This document shows, piece by piece, positions 43,115 through 52,699 of a DNA stretch of 64,000 nucleotides. How positions within the stretch are numbered: the first letter of the stretch is position 1; each line of letters starts with the position of its first letter. The stretch is from the NCBI RefSeq assembly GCF_015865035.1, contig NZ_JADZGI010000001.1, forward strand, positions 2,294,001 through 2,358,000, written 5' to 3'. Under the pieces are notes generated by a model. It searched no databases, was not told the origin of the DNA, and saw only the letters and a list, made by a program, of their open reading frames with translations. Origin of the DNA: Novosphingobium aureum. Its GTDB lineage: Bacteria; Pseudomonadota; Alphaproteobacteria; Sphingomonadales; Sphingomonadaceae. Position numbers and translations under genes: made by a program.

Positions 43115-45085
43115 ATGCTCACGTTCTTCAGATCCTTCATCAAGTCCAAGGTCGGCGCCGCGGTGGCGATCGGCGTTCTCGTGCTCATCGCCCTCGCCTT
43201 TGCGAGCGGCGACATCGCCGGCATCCAGGGCCCGGGCGGGATCACCGGAGGCAATGCGGTCGCCAGCGTCGATGGCGAGGACATCGAGGCCACCGAGCTC
43301 TCGCGCAGCGCCAGCTCGGCGCTGACCCGCGTGCAGCAGCAGAACCCGAACGCGACGATGAAGCAGCTGATCGCGCAGGGCGGTGTCGAGAACATTCTCG
43401 AGGACCTGATCGGGCGCACCGCGTTCTACGCCTTTGGCCAGAAGCACGCGATTGTGGCGGGCGATCGCCTCGTCGACAGCGAGATCGCGCAGATCCCGGC
43501 GTTCGAAGGCGTCGACGGCAAGTTCGACCAGGATACCTTCCGCCAGGCGCTCGCACAGCAGGGCCTCTCGGAGAAGGCGCTTCGTGCCGACATCGCGCAG
43601 GGCCTCGTCGCCCAGCAGCTCGTCACCCCGGCGCAGATGGGTGCGGTGATGCCGCGCTTCATGGCCAAGCGCTATGCCACACTGCTCAACGAGACCCGCA
43701 CCGGTTCGGTCGCGGCGCTTCCCTCGCTGCTCTTCGCGCCCGAGAAGGAACCCGACGACAAGACCATCGCAGCCTTCTACAAGGCCAACACCGATCGCTT
43801 CATCCGCCCCGAGCGCCGCGTGCTGCGCTATGCGACGTTCTCGATGGACGAGATGCCCGCTCCCGCAGCCCCGACCGACGCCGAGATCGCCGAGCAGTTC
43901 AAGGCCAACGCGGCCCGTTACGCTGCCAAGGACGAACGCAAGATCACCCAGGTGATCGTCCCCGCCGAGGCCGAGGCTAAGGCCATCGTCGCCGCGGTCG
44001 AGGGCGGCAAGACCCTCGAGACCGCCGCAAAGGACAAGGGCCTGTCCGCCGCCCAGCTCGAGTTCTTCAGCCGCTCGGACCTCGCAACCCAGTTCTCCAA
44101 GGACGTCGCCGACGCCGTCTTCGCCGCTCCGGTCGGCAAGCTCGCCACCCCGCGCAAGTCGGCGCTCGGCTGGCACGTGATCCGCGTCGTCGAAGAGAAC
44201 AAGCAGGCCGCGCGCCAGCTCGCGGACGTGCGTGAGGAGCTCGTCGAGGAAGTCGCCGCGACCAAGCGCCGCAAGGCCTTCGCCGAGCGCCTCGAAAACA
44301 TCGAGGACCAGTTCTCGGGCGGCACCAGCCTGCCCGAGGTCGCCAAGGCACTGGGCCTCGAGGTCAAGACCACCGCGCCGATCACCGCTGGCGGGCAGGT
44401 CTACCAGAAGCCGGACGAGACCATCGACGCGGGGCTCAACCCGCTGCTCAAGACCGTGTTCAAGATGCAGCAGGAACAGCCGCAGCTCGCGCAGATGGGC
44501 CAGGGCGAGGACTTCTCGGCCAACCGCCCCTTCGTGATCTACGACGTCACCGAGATCCAGGCCTCGGCGCCCGCGCCGCTCAAGGAGATCGAAGACGACG
44601 TCAAGCGCGCCTGGGTCTTCGACGAGGGCTCGAAGGCCGCCAAGGCCGCCGCGATCAAGATGCAGGCGGCGATGGCCAAGGGCGCGACGCTCGAGAAGGC
44701 CATGTCCGAAGTCGGCAAGCGCCTGCCCCCGGTCGAGCAGGTCGGCATGTCGCGCGCGACGCTGACCCGCGCGCTGCAGTCGGGCCGCCAGGTCCCGCCG
44801 CCCGTCTCGCTCATGTTCCACATGTCCGAGGGCAGCGTGAAGGTGCAGTCGGCCGCCGACGAGCGCGGCTGGTTCGTGGTCCAGCTCAAGGACATCGAGC
44901 CCGGCAAGGTCGAATCCGACGAGATGGTCGAGAACGCCCGCAAGGAACTGGGCGGCGCGCTGGGCAATGCCTATGCGCAGGCGCTCAACGACGCGATCGT
45001 CAAGGAAGCCACGGTCAAGAAGAACGAGGCCGTGATCAAGTCGGTACGCGATCAGCTCGCGGGCGCCGCTCCCGCCGGCTCCTGA
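43115..45085 (+). CDS. ppiD: PpiD-type periplasmic peptidyl-prolyl isomerase / folding factor
   Basis: A 656-residue protein with an N-terminal membrane anchor (about residues 14-32, VAIGVLVLIALAFASG), a SurA-like helical chaperone domain (about 45-230) and a parvulin-type rotamase segment (about 250-360, with GLSAAQLEFFSRSD and SALGWHVIRV), then a long helical C-terminal part. Tethered PpiD proteins help newly exported proteins fold at the Sec exit. ATG 43115 is chosen because the anchor follows at once. It is divergent from tpiA and upstream of trpE, a common order in sphingomonads. Confidence 0.9.
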   Translation: MLTFFRSFIKSKVGAAVAIGVLVLIALAFASGDIAGIQGPGGITGGNAVASVDGEDIEATELSRSASSALTRVQQQNPNATMKQLIAQGGVENILEDLIGRTAFYAFGQKHAIVAGDRLVDSEIAQIPAFEGVDGKFDQDTFRQALAQQGLSEKALRADIAQGLVAQQLVTPAQMGAVMPRFMAKRYATLLNETRTGSVAALPSLLFAPEKEPDDKTIAAFYKANTDRFIRPERRVLRYATFSMDEMPAPAAPTDAEIAEQFKANAARYAAKDERKITQVIVPAEAEAKAIVAAVEGGKTLETAAKDKGLSAAQLEFFSRSDLATQFSKDVADAVFAAPVGKLATPRKSALGWHVIRVVEENKQAARQLADVREELVEEVAATKRRKAFAERLENIEDQFSGGTSLPEVAKALGLEVKTTAPITAGGQVYQKPDETIDAGLNPLLKTVFKMQQEQPQLAQMGQGEDFSANRPFVIYDVTEIQASAPAPLKEIEDDVKRAWVFDEGSKAAKAAAIKMQAAMAKGATLEKAMSEVGKRLPPVEQVGMSRATLTRALQSGRQVPPPVSLMFHMSEGSVKVQSAADERGWFVVQLKDIEPGKVESDEMVENARKELGGALGNAYAQALNDAIVKEATVKKNEAVIKSVRDQLAGAAPAGS

Positions 45086-45105
45086 ACGCCGCCATGACGC
45101 CCCTG

Positions 45106-45134
45106 CCGCCAGCGCGCACGAGCGCTGGAGGCGG
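45106..45134 (+). terminator. Intercistronic hairpin between ppiD and trpE
   Basis: A perfect 7-bp core CCAGCGC/GCGCTGG (45109-45115 and 45122-45128) with loop GCACGA, possibly extended by CCG/CGG. There is no T run and no Trp-codon leader peptide, so it is not a classical trp attenuator; it may be a weak terminator or processing hairpin. Confidence 0.35.
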
Positions 45135-45167
45135 GGCAACGACAATCTACCAGCAAAGCGACGAGTG

Positions 45168-46703
45168 ATGACCAGCATGCAGCGCAAGGGACGTGAGACC
45201 GACCGCGAGGAGACCCTCGCCAAGCTCTCGGCAGGCATGCCCGCCCTCGCCTGGCGCAAGCTGGTCGCCGATACCGAGACGCCGGTGGGCGCCGCGCTCA
45301 AGCTGTTCGAGGACGGGCGCGGGGACTTCATCCTCGAATCGGTCGAGGGCGGCGACACGCGCGGGCGCTACTCGCTGATCGGGCTCGACCCCGACCTCGT
45401 GTTCCGCGCCGGGGCCGAGACCTGCGCGATCAACCGTCGCTGGAAGAACGACCGCGAGGCCTTCGAGGACCTGGGCCACGACAGCCTCGGCGAGCTGCGC
45501 GCGCTCGTCGAATCGTGCCGCATCGACGTGCCCGAGGAACTGCCTGCAGCGCTCGCCTGCGTGGTCGGCTACTTCGGCTACGAGACCATCGGCCTCGTCG
45601 AGAAGCTGCCGCGCGCGCCGCAAAGCGAACTCGACCTGCCCGACATGCTCTTCGTGCGCCCCTCGGTGCTGCTGGTGTTCGACAGCCTCGGCGACGAGCT
45701 GTTCTGCATCGCGCCGATCTGGCCCGAGGACGGCGGTCTCGATCCCGCCCGCGCGCTCGAGACCGCTCACGATCGCATCGACGAGACGCTGCGCAAGCTC
45801 ACCGCGCCGGTACCCGCGACCCCGCTCCTCGCCGACCTGCCCGAACCGGTCCAGACCGCGGTGATGGCGCCCGGCGAATACGAGGCCATGGTCGATCGCG
45901 CCAAGCAGTACATCGAGGCGGGCGACATCTTCCAGGTCGTGCTCGCCCAGCGCTTTACCTGCGAGTTCCCGCTGCCCCCGCTCGCGCTTTACCGCGCGCT
46001 GCGCCGCGTGAACCCCTCGCCCTTCCTCTATTTCCTCGACCTGCCCGGCTTCGCGGTGATCGGCTCGAGCCCCGAGATCCTGGTCCGCGTGCGCGAGGGC
46101 GAGGTCACCATCCGCCCGATCGCCGGGACGCGCCCGCGCGGCAAGACCGCGCAGGAGGACAAGGCCAACGAGATCAGCCTGCTCGACGATCCCAAGGAGC
46201 GCGCCGAGCATCTCATGCTGCTCGATCTCGGGCGCAACGACGTCGGCCGGGTTGCCGCGCCCGGCACCGTCGAGGTCACCGACAGCTACACCATCGAGCG
46301 CTACAGCCACGTCATGCACATCGTCTCGAACGTGGTCGGGCGGCTCGACACGCTGACGCACGACGCCATCGACGCGGTCTTCGCGGGCTTTCCGGCGGGC
46401 ACCGTCTCGGGCGCCCCCAAGGTACGCGCCTGCCAGATCATCGCCGAGCTCGAACCCGAGACGCGCGGTGCCTATGCAGGCGGCGTCGGCTACTTCTCGC
46501 CCGACGGCTCGGTCGATTCGTGCATCGTGCTGCGCACCGGCGTGCTCAAGGACGGCGTGCTCCACGTCCAGGCGGGTGCCGGGATCGTGATGGACAGCGA
46601 CCCTACCTCGGAACAGAACGAGTGCCTGCACAAGTCCGGCGCCCTCTTCGCCGCCGCGCGCGAGGCCATCCGCGTCGCCGGGGAACCGGGCTTCGGGCAG
46701 TGA
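45168..46703 (+). CDS. trpE: Anthranilate synthase component I
   Basis: A 511-residue chorismate-using enzyme that makes anthranilate, the first step of tryptophan synthesis, with ammonia delivered by TrpG. The tryptophan-feedback element is the N-terminal LFEDGRGDFILESVEGG region (LLES-type). The catalytic core shows IFQVVLAQRF, PIAGTRPRGKT, ERAEHLMLLDLGRNDVGR, GFPAGTVSGAPKVRA and GGVGYFSPDGSVD. ATG 45168 is used; GTG 45165 or ATG 45177 are also possible since no clear ribosome site decides. The stop overlaps the next gene by four bases (GTGA). Confidence 0.95.
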   Translation: MTSMQRKGRETDREETLAKLSAGMPALAWRKLVADTETPVGAALKLFEDGRGDFILESVEGGDTRGRYSLIGLDPDLVFRAGAETCAINRRWKNDREAFEDLGHDSLGELRALVESCRIDVPEELPAALACVVGYFGYETIGLVEKLPRAPQSELDLPDMLFVRPSVLLVFDSLGDELFCIAPIWPEDGGLDPARALETAHDRIDETLRKLTAPVPATPLLADLPEPVQTAVMAPGEYEAMVDRAKQYIEAGDIFQVVLAQRFTCEFPLPPLALYRALRRVNPSPFLYFLDLPGFAVIGSSPEILVRVREGEVTIRPIAGTRPRGKTAQEDKANEISLLDDPKERAEHLMLLDLGRNDVGRVAAPGTVEVTDSYTIERYSHVMHIVSNVVGRLDTLTHDAIDAVFAGFPAGTVSGAPKVRACQIIAELEPETRGAYAGGVGYFSPDGSVDSCIVLRTGVLKDGVLHVQAGAGIVMDSDPTSEQNECLHKSGALFAAAREAIRVAGEPGFGQ

Positions 46704-47506
46704 AGGCAGCGCTGAGGCCAGGCATTCTCCCGGCAGCACCGCTCCTCGCCCTTCTTGCCTCCTGCTCGTCCGACGAGAGCGCCGAGGCCCCGCCCCCGCC
46801 GCCTTGCGAGAGCGCGCAGTTCGAGGACGCGGTCTTCACCCATTGCATCGCCGTGCCCGGGCGCAACTCGGTGCACATGGTGCTCGGCCCGAAGGGCGGT
46901 GCGCCCTATCGCACGATGAGCGAACTCGCGGTCAACCGCTCGCCCGACAAGCCCGCCGTGGCCTTCGCGGTCAACGGCGGCATGTTCGACGCATCCGGTC
47001 AGCCCATCGGCTACTACGTCGAGGAAGGCGAGCGGCTGCACACCCTCAACACCAACGAGGGCCCGGGCAACTTCCATATGAAGCCCAACGGCGTGTTCTA
47101 CGGCGATGCGGGCGAACACTGGCACGTGCGCACCAGCACGGAATTCGCCGCCAGCGTCGAGGAGCGCCCCGACTTCGGCACCCAGTCGGGCCCGATGCTG
47201 GTGATCGACGGCCAGCTGCACCCGCAGATCGCCGAGGACGGCGCCTCGCGCAAGCTGCGCAACGGCGTGGGCATCGATCGCACGGGCGCCGCACACTTCG
47301 TCATCAGCGACGAGCCCGTCTCGTTCGGCAAGCTCGCGCGCTATTTCCGCGACGGTCTCAAGTGCGACAACGCGCTTTTCCTCGACGGCTCGGTCTCGAG
47401 CCTGTGGGACCCCGAACATGGCCGCGTCGACGGGGGACCGCCGCTCGGCCCCTTGATCGTCGTCGAGAAACGCGCGAAGGCGGCACCGCGAAAGGAAGCC
47501 CCATGA
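46700..47506 (+). CDS. Phosphodiester-glycosidase family lipoprotein inside the trp cluster
   Basis: A 268-residue exported lipoprotein. The N-terminus is a short signal with lipobox LASC (Cys near residue 23) followed by a Pro-rich spacer. The rest matches the NAGPA/phosphodiester glycosidase domain (AVNGGMFD, GVFYGD, SGPMLVIDG, DNALFLDGSVSSLW). In mammals this fold removes GlcNAc from a phosphodiester; in bacteria it is linked to envelope polysaccharide. The GTG start overlaps the trpE stop and its own stop overlaps the trpG start by four bases, so it is translated together with the anthranilate synthase subunits. No role in tryptophan synthesis is known for the family. Confidence 0.86.
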   Translation: MKAALRPGILPAAPLLALLASCSSDESAEAPPPPPCESAQFEDAVFTHCIAVPGRNSVHMVLGPKGGAPYRTMSELAVNRSPDKPAVAFAVNGGMFDASGQPIGYYVEEGERLHTLNTNEGPGNFHMKPNGVFYGDAGEHWHVRTSTEFAASVEERPDFGTQSGPMLVIDGQLHPQIAEDGASRKLRNGVGIDRTGAAHFVISDEPVSFGKLARYFRDGLKCDNALFLDGSVSSLWDPEHGRVDGGPPLGPLIVVEKRAKAAPRKEAP

Positions 47507-48099
47507 TCCTGGTCATCGACAACTACGACAGCTTCACCTGGAACCTCGTCCACTACGTGATGGAACTTGGCGCGGAGGTTAAGGTCGTTCGCAACGACAA
47601 GCTCACCGCCGAGGAGGCGCTGGCCACCGGCGCGAAGGGCTTCCTCGTATCGCCCGGCCCCTGCACCCCCACCGAGGCGGGCGTCAGCCTCGATCTCGTC
47701 GGCGCGGCGGCGGAAAGTGGCATCCCGCTGCTCGGCGTGTGCCTCGGGCACCAGTCGATCGGCCAGTACTTCGGCGGCAAGGTTGTGCGCGGCGGGCTGA
47801 TGCACGGCAAGACCTCGACCATGACTCACGACGGCACCGGCGTCTTCGCAGGGCTCCCCTCGCCCTTCACCGCGACCCGCTACCACTCGCTGATCGTCGA
47901 GGACATCCCGGCCTGCCTGCACGTCAACTGCCGCTCCGAGGACGGCCACGTGATGGGCTTCGCGCACGAGAGCCTGCCGATCCACGGCGTGCAGTTCCAC
48001 CCCGAATCCATCGCCACCGAGCACGGCCACGCGATGCTCGCGAACTTCCTGCGCCTGTGCGGGATCGAGCCCCGGATGCCCGAGAGGCTGGTCGCATGA
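47503..48099 (+). CDS. trpG: Anthranilate synthase component II (glutamine amidotransferase)
   Basis: A 198-residue class I glutamine amidotransferase supplying ammonia to TrpE. The triad is Cys in LLGVCLGHQSIG, and His and Glu in GVQFHPESI. The start is VIDNYDSFTWNLVHY. It may also serve para-aminobenzoate synthesis, as no separate pabA is seen. ATG overlaps the preceding lipoprotein stop (ATGA), with AAAGGAAG before it, and its stop overlaps the trpD start. Confidence 0.95.
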   Translation: MILVIDNYDSFTWNLVHYVMELGAEVKVVRNDKLTAEEALATGAKGFLVSPGPCTPTEAGVSLDLVGAAAESGIPLLGVCLGHQSIGQYFGGKVVRGGLMHGKTSTMTHDGTGVFAGLPSPFTATRYHSLIVEDIPACLHVNCRSEDGHVMGFAHESLPIHGVQFHPESIATEHGHAMLANFLRLCGIEPRMPERLVA

Positions 48100-49100
48100 G
48101 CACAGCCGCGCTGCTCCCCGATCCGCTCGGCACGATCGCCGAGGACGAGGCCGAAGCCGCCTTCGGTGCGATCCTCGACGGCAAGATCGACGACGAGACG
48201 GTAAAGACCTTCCTCGTCGCGCTCTCCGAACGCGGCGAGACTGCCAGCGAGATTGCCGGTGCGGCCCGCGCGATGCGCGCGCGCATGATCCCGGTCGAAG
48301 CCCCCGCCAACGCCATCGACGTATGCGGTACCGGCGGCGACGGGCACCACACGCTCAACGTCTCGACCGCGGTCAGCCTCGTCGTCGCGGCCTGCGACGT
48401 CCCGGTCGCCAAGCACGGCAACCGCGCCGCCAGCTCCAAGGCAGGCGCCGCCGACACGCTCGAGGCGCTCGGCCTCGATCTCGACCGCGCCGCCCTGACC
48501 GCCGAGACGACCCTGCGCGAGATCGGCATCGGCTTCCTCTTTGCCGCCAAGCACCACCCGGCGATGGGCCGGATCATGCCGATCCGCAAGGCTATCGCCC
48601 GGCGCACGATCTTCAACCTGATGGGCCCGCTGGCGAACCCCGCCAATGTCACGCGCCAGCTCGTCGGCATCGCACGGCCCGCCTACGTGCCGATCTATGC
48701 CGAGGCTCTCGCCCGGCTCGGCACCGATCACGCGATGGTGATTTCGGGCGACGAGGGGCTCGACGAGCTCAGCCTTGCCGGCGGCAACGAAGTCGCCGAA
48801 GTGCGCGGGACCTCGGTCGCCATGAAGCGCATCTCGGCAGCCGAACTGGGCCTAGCCAGCGCTCCGGTCGAGGCGATCCGCGGCGGCGACCCCGAATACA
48901 ACGCGCAAGCCCTTCGCCGCCTGCTCCAGGGCGAGGAAGGCCCTTACCGCGATGCGGTGCTGCTCAACGCCGCCGCCGCACTGATGGTCGCCGGTGAGGC
49001 CACAAGCTGGTCCGAAGGGCTCGAGGAGGCCGCCGAGGCCATCGACAAGGGTCTCGCCAATGCCCTGCTCAACTGCTGGATCGCGGCCACCAAGGCCTGA
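48096..49100 (+). CDS. trpD: Anthranilate phosphoribosyltransferase
   Basis: A 334-residue enzyme transferring phosphoribose to anthranilate. The PRPP and magnesium motifs are DVCGTGGDGHHTLNVST and KHGNRAASSKAGAAD, with FLFAAKHHPAM and GDEGLDELSL further on. It overlaps trpG by 4 bases and precedes trpC by 13. Confidence 0.96.
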   Translation: MSTAALLPDPLGTIAEDEAEAAFGAILDGKIDDETVKTFLVALSERGETASEIAGAARAMRARMIPVEAPANAIDVCGTGGDGHHTLNVSTAVSLVVAACDVPVAKHGNRAASSKAGAADTLEALGLDLDRAALTAETTLREIGIGFLFAAKHHPAMGRIMPIRKAIARRTIFNLMGPLANPANVTRQLVGIARPAYVPIYAEALARLGTDHAMVISGDEGLDELSLAGGNEVAEVRGTSVAMKRISAAELGLASAPVEAIRGGDPEYNAQALRRLLQGEEGPYRDAVLLNAAAALMVAGEATSWSEGLEEAAEAIDKGLANALLNCWIAATKA

Positions 49101-49113
49101 CCGGGAACGAACC

Positions 49114-49902
49114 ATGTCAGACAAGCTCACCGAAATCTGCCAGACCAAGCGCGGCGAAGTCGACGCCCGCAAGGCCGCGACCTCGCTCGACGCACTCGAG
49201 GCGCGCGCCGCCGCGCAGGAAGCCCCGCGCGGTTTCGAAGCGGCGCTGCGCGCGCGTGCTGAGACCGGCTATGCGCTCATTGCCGAGATCAAGAAGGCCT
49301 CGCCGTCGAAGGGCCTGATCCGTCCCGACTTCCGCCCCGCCGACCACGCCGTGGCCTACGAAAAGGGCGGCGCGGCCTGTCTCTCGATCCTGACCGACGC
49401 GTCCTACTTCCAAGGGCACGAGGACTATCTCGTCGCTGCCCGCGCCGCCGTTTCGCTGCCGGTGATCCGCAAGGACTTCATGATCAATCCCTGGCAGGTT
49501 GCCGAGGCCCGCTCGATCGGCGCCGATGCGATCCTGATCATCGTCGCCGCGCTCGACGACACGCTCATGGCCGAACTCGAGGCCGCTGCGCACCAGTACG
49601 GCCTCGACTGCCTCGTCGAAGTTCACAACGAGCTTGAGATGGAGCGAGCAAGTCGTTTGAAATCAAGGCTTATTGGCGTCAACAATCGCGACCTCAAGCG
49701 CTTTGTCACCGATATCGGCACGACCGAACGACTTGCACCGCTGGCCCCCGAAGGCACGCTGCTGGTGAGCGAGAGCGGGATCAACAGCCACGCCGATCTC
49801 GAACGCCTCGCCCCTTGCGCGCGCACCTTCCTCGTCGGCGAGAGCCTGATGCGCCACGCCGACGTCGAGGCGGCCACGCGCAGACTGCTAAAGGGGAACT
49901 AA
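49114..49902 (+). CDS. trpC: Indole-3-glycerol phosphate synthase
   Basis: A 262-residue TIM-barrel enzyme closing the indole ring. Motifs are IAEIKKASPSKG (catalytic Lys), LPVIRKDFMI, GVNNRDLKRF, SESGI and FLVGESLM. It is not fused to TrpF. The trpF, trpB and trpA genes are not in the window. A small inverted repeat CTAAGG/CCTTAG (49923-49940) follows and may mark the operon end. Confidence 0.96.
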   Translation: MSDKLTEICQTKRGEVDARKAATSLDALEARAAAQEAPRGFEAALRARAETGYALIAEIKKASPSKGLIRPDFRPADHAVAYEKGGAACLSILTDASYFQGHEDYLVAARAAVSLPVIRKDFMINPWQVAEARSIGADAILIIVAALDDTLMAELEAAAHQYGLDCLVEVHNELEMERASRLKSRLIGVNNRDLKRFVTDIGTTERLAPLAPEGTLLVSESGINSHADLERLAPCARTFLVGESLMRHADVEAATRRLLKGN

Positions 49903-50162
49903 AATCCCTATAAAGCAATACACTAAGGGACACACCTTAGGCACTTTGCAAAGGAACAGCAGGCTCCCGCCCAAGTCGTGAAACCGCTGTCCTACATCGC
50001 CCGTTTCTGTCACGCTGAGGGAATGACGAGACTTTTCCGGCAGATCGACCATCAGGGCCGCCGCCGCGCGGTCGTCCCCGGCGCGGGGCAACGGAGGGGC
50101 GCAAATCCTTTTCCCCTGAACCGTGTCAACTGTGTCAACTTGCCCGCCATGAAGGACCCCAG

Positions 50163-50660
50163 ATGACCGGATCGCTCAGCCATATCGATGCCGAGGGCAC
50201 CGCGCGCATGGTCGATGTCGGCGCCAAGCCCGATACCCGCCGCGTCGCGGTCGCCTCGGGCGTGATAACGATGTCCGACGAGGCGCTGGCCGCGGTACGC
50301 GCGGGCAATGCGCCCAAGGGCGACGTGCTGGGCACCGCCCGCATCGCCGGGATCATGGCCGCCAAGAAAACCGGCGACCTCGTGCCGATGTGCCATCCGC
50401 TCGCGCTCGATGCGGTCAACATCGACTTCAGCTTCGAGGACGAGGGCGAATTCGCTGGCTCGATCCGCGCCACCGCGACCGCCTCGATCACCGGGAAGAC
50501 CGGCATCGAGATGGAGGCGATCACCGCGGTCTCGATCGCGCTGGTGACGATCTACGACATGGCCAAGGCGCTCGACAAGGGCATGGTCATCTCGGGCATC
50601 CGGCTCATCGAGAAGCTGGGCGGCAAGTCCGGCCACTGGAAGGCGCAAGGGTGGATCTGA
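50163..50660 (+). CDS. moaC: Cyclic pyranopterin monophosphate synthase
   Basis: A 165-residue enzyme of molybdenum cofactor synthesis that turns the GTP-derived cyclo-intermediate into cyclic pyranopterin monophosphate. Clear motifs are MVDVGAKPDTRRVA, AAKKTGDLVPMCHPL and MEAITAVSIALVTIYDM. The stop is two bases before moeA. Confidence 0.96.
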   Translation: MTGSLSHIDAEGTARMVDVGAKPDTRRVAVASGVITMSDEALAAVRAGNAPKGDVLGTARIAGIMAAKKTGDLVPMCHPLALDAVNIDFSFEDEGEFAGSIRATATASITGKTGIEMEAITAVSIALVTIYDMAKALDKGMVISGIRLIEKLGGKSGHWKAQGWI

Positions 50661-50662
50661 CC

Positions 50663-51883
50663 ATGGCGCATCCCCCGCTGCCGCCGATCCCGCTCGAAGT
50701 CGCGCAGTCGCGCCTGCTTGCGCTCGTCGAGCCGCTCCGCGTCGAACACGTCGATCTCGAAGGCGCACTCGGGCGCTATCTCGCCCAGCCCCTCCTCGCC
50801 CGCCGCACCCAGCCCGCCGCCGACGTCTCTGCCATGGACGGCTACGCCGTCGCCTCGATCCCCGCCGATCCGCGCTGGACGGTGATCGGGGAGAGCGCTG
50901 CCGGGCATCCCCATACCGGGACCATCGGCGATGGCGAGGCGGTGCGCATCTCGACCGGCGCGCTGCTTCCCGCAGGCGCCAGCGCGGTCGTCCTGCAAGA
51001 GGACATTGCGCGCGAGGGCGACGCAATCCACCTCGAAGGCAGTGCCCCTGCCCCGGTCTCGCGCCACGTGCGCCACTGCGGCATGGATTTCGCCGAAGGG
51101 ACACAGGTTCTCCCTGCAGGCATCGCCATCGGACCTGCGCAGATCGCGCTCGCCATGACCGCGGGCCACAAGCACCTGCCCGTCCACCGTCGCCCGACGG
51201 TCACGATCATCGACAGCGGCGACGAACTCGCGCGCGATCCCGAGGTATGTCCGCTCCATCAGGTTCCCGCCAGCAACGGCCTGATGCTCGCCGCGATGAT
51301 GCGCGGCCTTACCGCCGAGACGCGCCGCATCGGCCCCGTCGTCGACACCATGGACGCCCTTATCGGCGCATTCGACGCTGCGGGCGACGCCGAGGTCATC
51401 GTCACCAGTGGCGGCGCCTCGGTCGGCGACCACGATCTCGTGCGCCCGGCCCTGGAGGCCTGGGGCGCGCAGCTCGATTTCTGGCGCATCGCGATCAAGC
51501 CGGGCAAGCCGCTGCTCGTCGCCACGCGCCGCCGCGCCAATGGCAGGCCACAGGTCATCGTCGGGCTGCCGGGCAACCCGGCCTCGAGCATGGTCACCGC
51601 CTTCCATTTCGTTCTCCCGCTGCTGCGCCGCCTGCTGGGAGCCGCACAGCCGATGGCCACCGCGATCACTACGCGGCTCGGTGCCGACGTGCCCGCGACC
51701 GGCGCGCGGCGCGAGTTCCTGCGCGCACATTGGGACGGCGAGAGCGTGAGCCCGGTGGTACTGCAGGACAGCGGCGCTCTGGCTGCAATGGCTGCGAGCA
51801 ATGCCCTGATCGACCGTCCAGCCCACACGCCTGCGCTGGCTGCCGGAGAACCGGTATCGATCTACCAGCTCCAAAATGGCTGA
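50663..51883 (+). CDS. moeA: Molybdopterin molybdotransferase
   Basis: A 406-residue enzyme inserting molybdate into adenylated molybdopterin. It shows SAMDGYAV near the start, GGASVGDHDLV and GLPGNPASSMVTAFHF with the catalytic region, and a C-terminal domain. ATG 50663 is preferred; GTG 50651 in frame would overlap moaC. The ribosome site AAGGGTGGA lies in the end of moaC, so translation is coupled. Confidence 0.95.
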   Translation: MAHPPLPPIPLEVAQSRLLALVEPLRVEHVDLEGALGRYLAQPLLARRTQPAADVSAMDGYAVASIPADPRWTVIGESAAGHPHTGTIGDGEAVRISTGALLPAGASAVVLQEDIAREGDAIHLEGSAPAPVSRHVRHCGMDFAEGTQVLPAGIAIGPAQIALAMTAGHKHLPVHRRPTVTIIDSGDELARDPEVCPLHQVPASNGLMLAAMMRGLTAETRRIGPVVDTMDALIGAFDAAGDAEVIVTSGGASVGDHDLVRPALEAWGAQLDFWRIAIKPGKPLLVATRRRANGRPQVIVGLPGNPASSMVTAFHFVLPLLRRLLGAAQPMATAITTRLGADVPATGARREFLRAHWDGESVSPVVLQDSGALAAMAASNALIDRPAHTPALAAGEPVSIYQLQNG

Positions 51884-51916
51884 GCCGCTTGACGCACGGA
51901 ATTTTGTTGCTTAATT

Positions 51917-51931
51917 GTTCTCTCATTGTTC
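51917..51931 (+). promoter_or_regulatory. SOS box (LexA operator) upstream of lexA
   Basis: GTTC-TCTCATT-GTTC fits the alphaproteobacterial SOS direct repeat GTTC-N7-GTTC exactly. A further GAAC-N7-GTTC (51939-51953) lies just downstream. It is 70 bases before the lexA ATG, so LexA should repress its own gene. Confidence 0.85.
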
Positions 51932-52000
51932 ACGATTGGAACATGACCCGTTCGATGTTCCGGCTCACGCCGGCAGGACCAAGGGAAAGAGGCGAACGAG

Positions 52001-52699
52001 ATGTTGACGCGCAAGCAGCATGAATTGCTCCGGTTCATCCAGGTAAGGCTGGACGAAAGCGGCATCTCGCCCAGTTTCGAGGAAATGAAGGAAGCGCTCG
52101 ACCTCAAGTCGAAATCGGGCGTGCACCGCCTGATCTCGGCGCTCGAGGAACGCGGCTTCATCCGCCGCCTGCCTAATCGTGCCCGCGCGCTCGAGGTCCT
52201 GCGCCGCGCCGACGAAGGCGCTGCGAGCCCCGCCGATGTCGCGGCGAAGAATGCGGGCGACAACGTCGTGTCGATCGACAGCGCCCGTACCCCCGCCAGG
52301 CCCGAGCCGGCTGCGGGCGTGATCGAACTGCCGCTCCACGGACGCATTGCCGCAGGCGTTCCGATCGAGGCGCTCGAGGGCCAGTCCAGCCTGCCCGTCC
52401 CGGCAGCATTGCTCGGCACTGGCGAACATTACGCTCTTGAAGTTTCGGGCGATTCGATGGTCGATGCCGGCATCCTCGACGGAGATTTCGCGCTGGTGAA
52501 GCGCACCAGTTCGGCCCGGGATGGGGAAATCGTCGTCGCGCTCGTGCGCGGCGAAGAAGCCACGCTCAAGTACCTGCGCCGCGAGAACGGCATGGTCCGT
52601 CTCGATCCCGCCAATGCCGCTTACGAGCCGCAGATCTATGGTGCCGACGAGGTCGAGGTGCAGGGCAAGCTCGCCGGACTGCTGCGCCGCTATCACTGA
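52001..52699 (+). CDS. lexA: LexA repressor
   Basis: A 232-residue SOS repressor. The winged helix-turn-helix (about 1-65) includes GISPSFEEMKEALDLKSKSG and the recognition helix VHRLISALEERG. The self-cleavage site is Ala118-Gly119 in GRIAAGVPIEA. The protease dyad is Ser152 in GDSMVDAG and Lys190 in EEATLKYL. RecA filaments trigger its cleavage after DNA damage. The start follows GGGAAAGAGG-like purines. Confidence 0.97.
   Translation: MLTRKQHELLRFIQVRLDESGISPSFEEMKEALDLKSKSGVHRLISALEERGFIRRLPNRARALEVLRRADEGAASPADVAAKNAGDNVVSIDSARTPARPEPAAGVIELPLHGRIAAGVPIEALEGQSSLPVPAALLGTGEHYALEVSGDSMVDAGILDGDFALVKRTSSARDGEIVVALVRGEEATLKYLRRENGMVRLDPANAAYEPQIYGADEVEVQGKLAGLLRRYH

Noticed and set aside
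45086..45167. trp attenuator before trpE
   Set aside because: There is a hairpin, but no short frame with tandem Trp codons and no alternative pairing followed by T.
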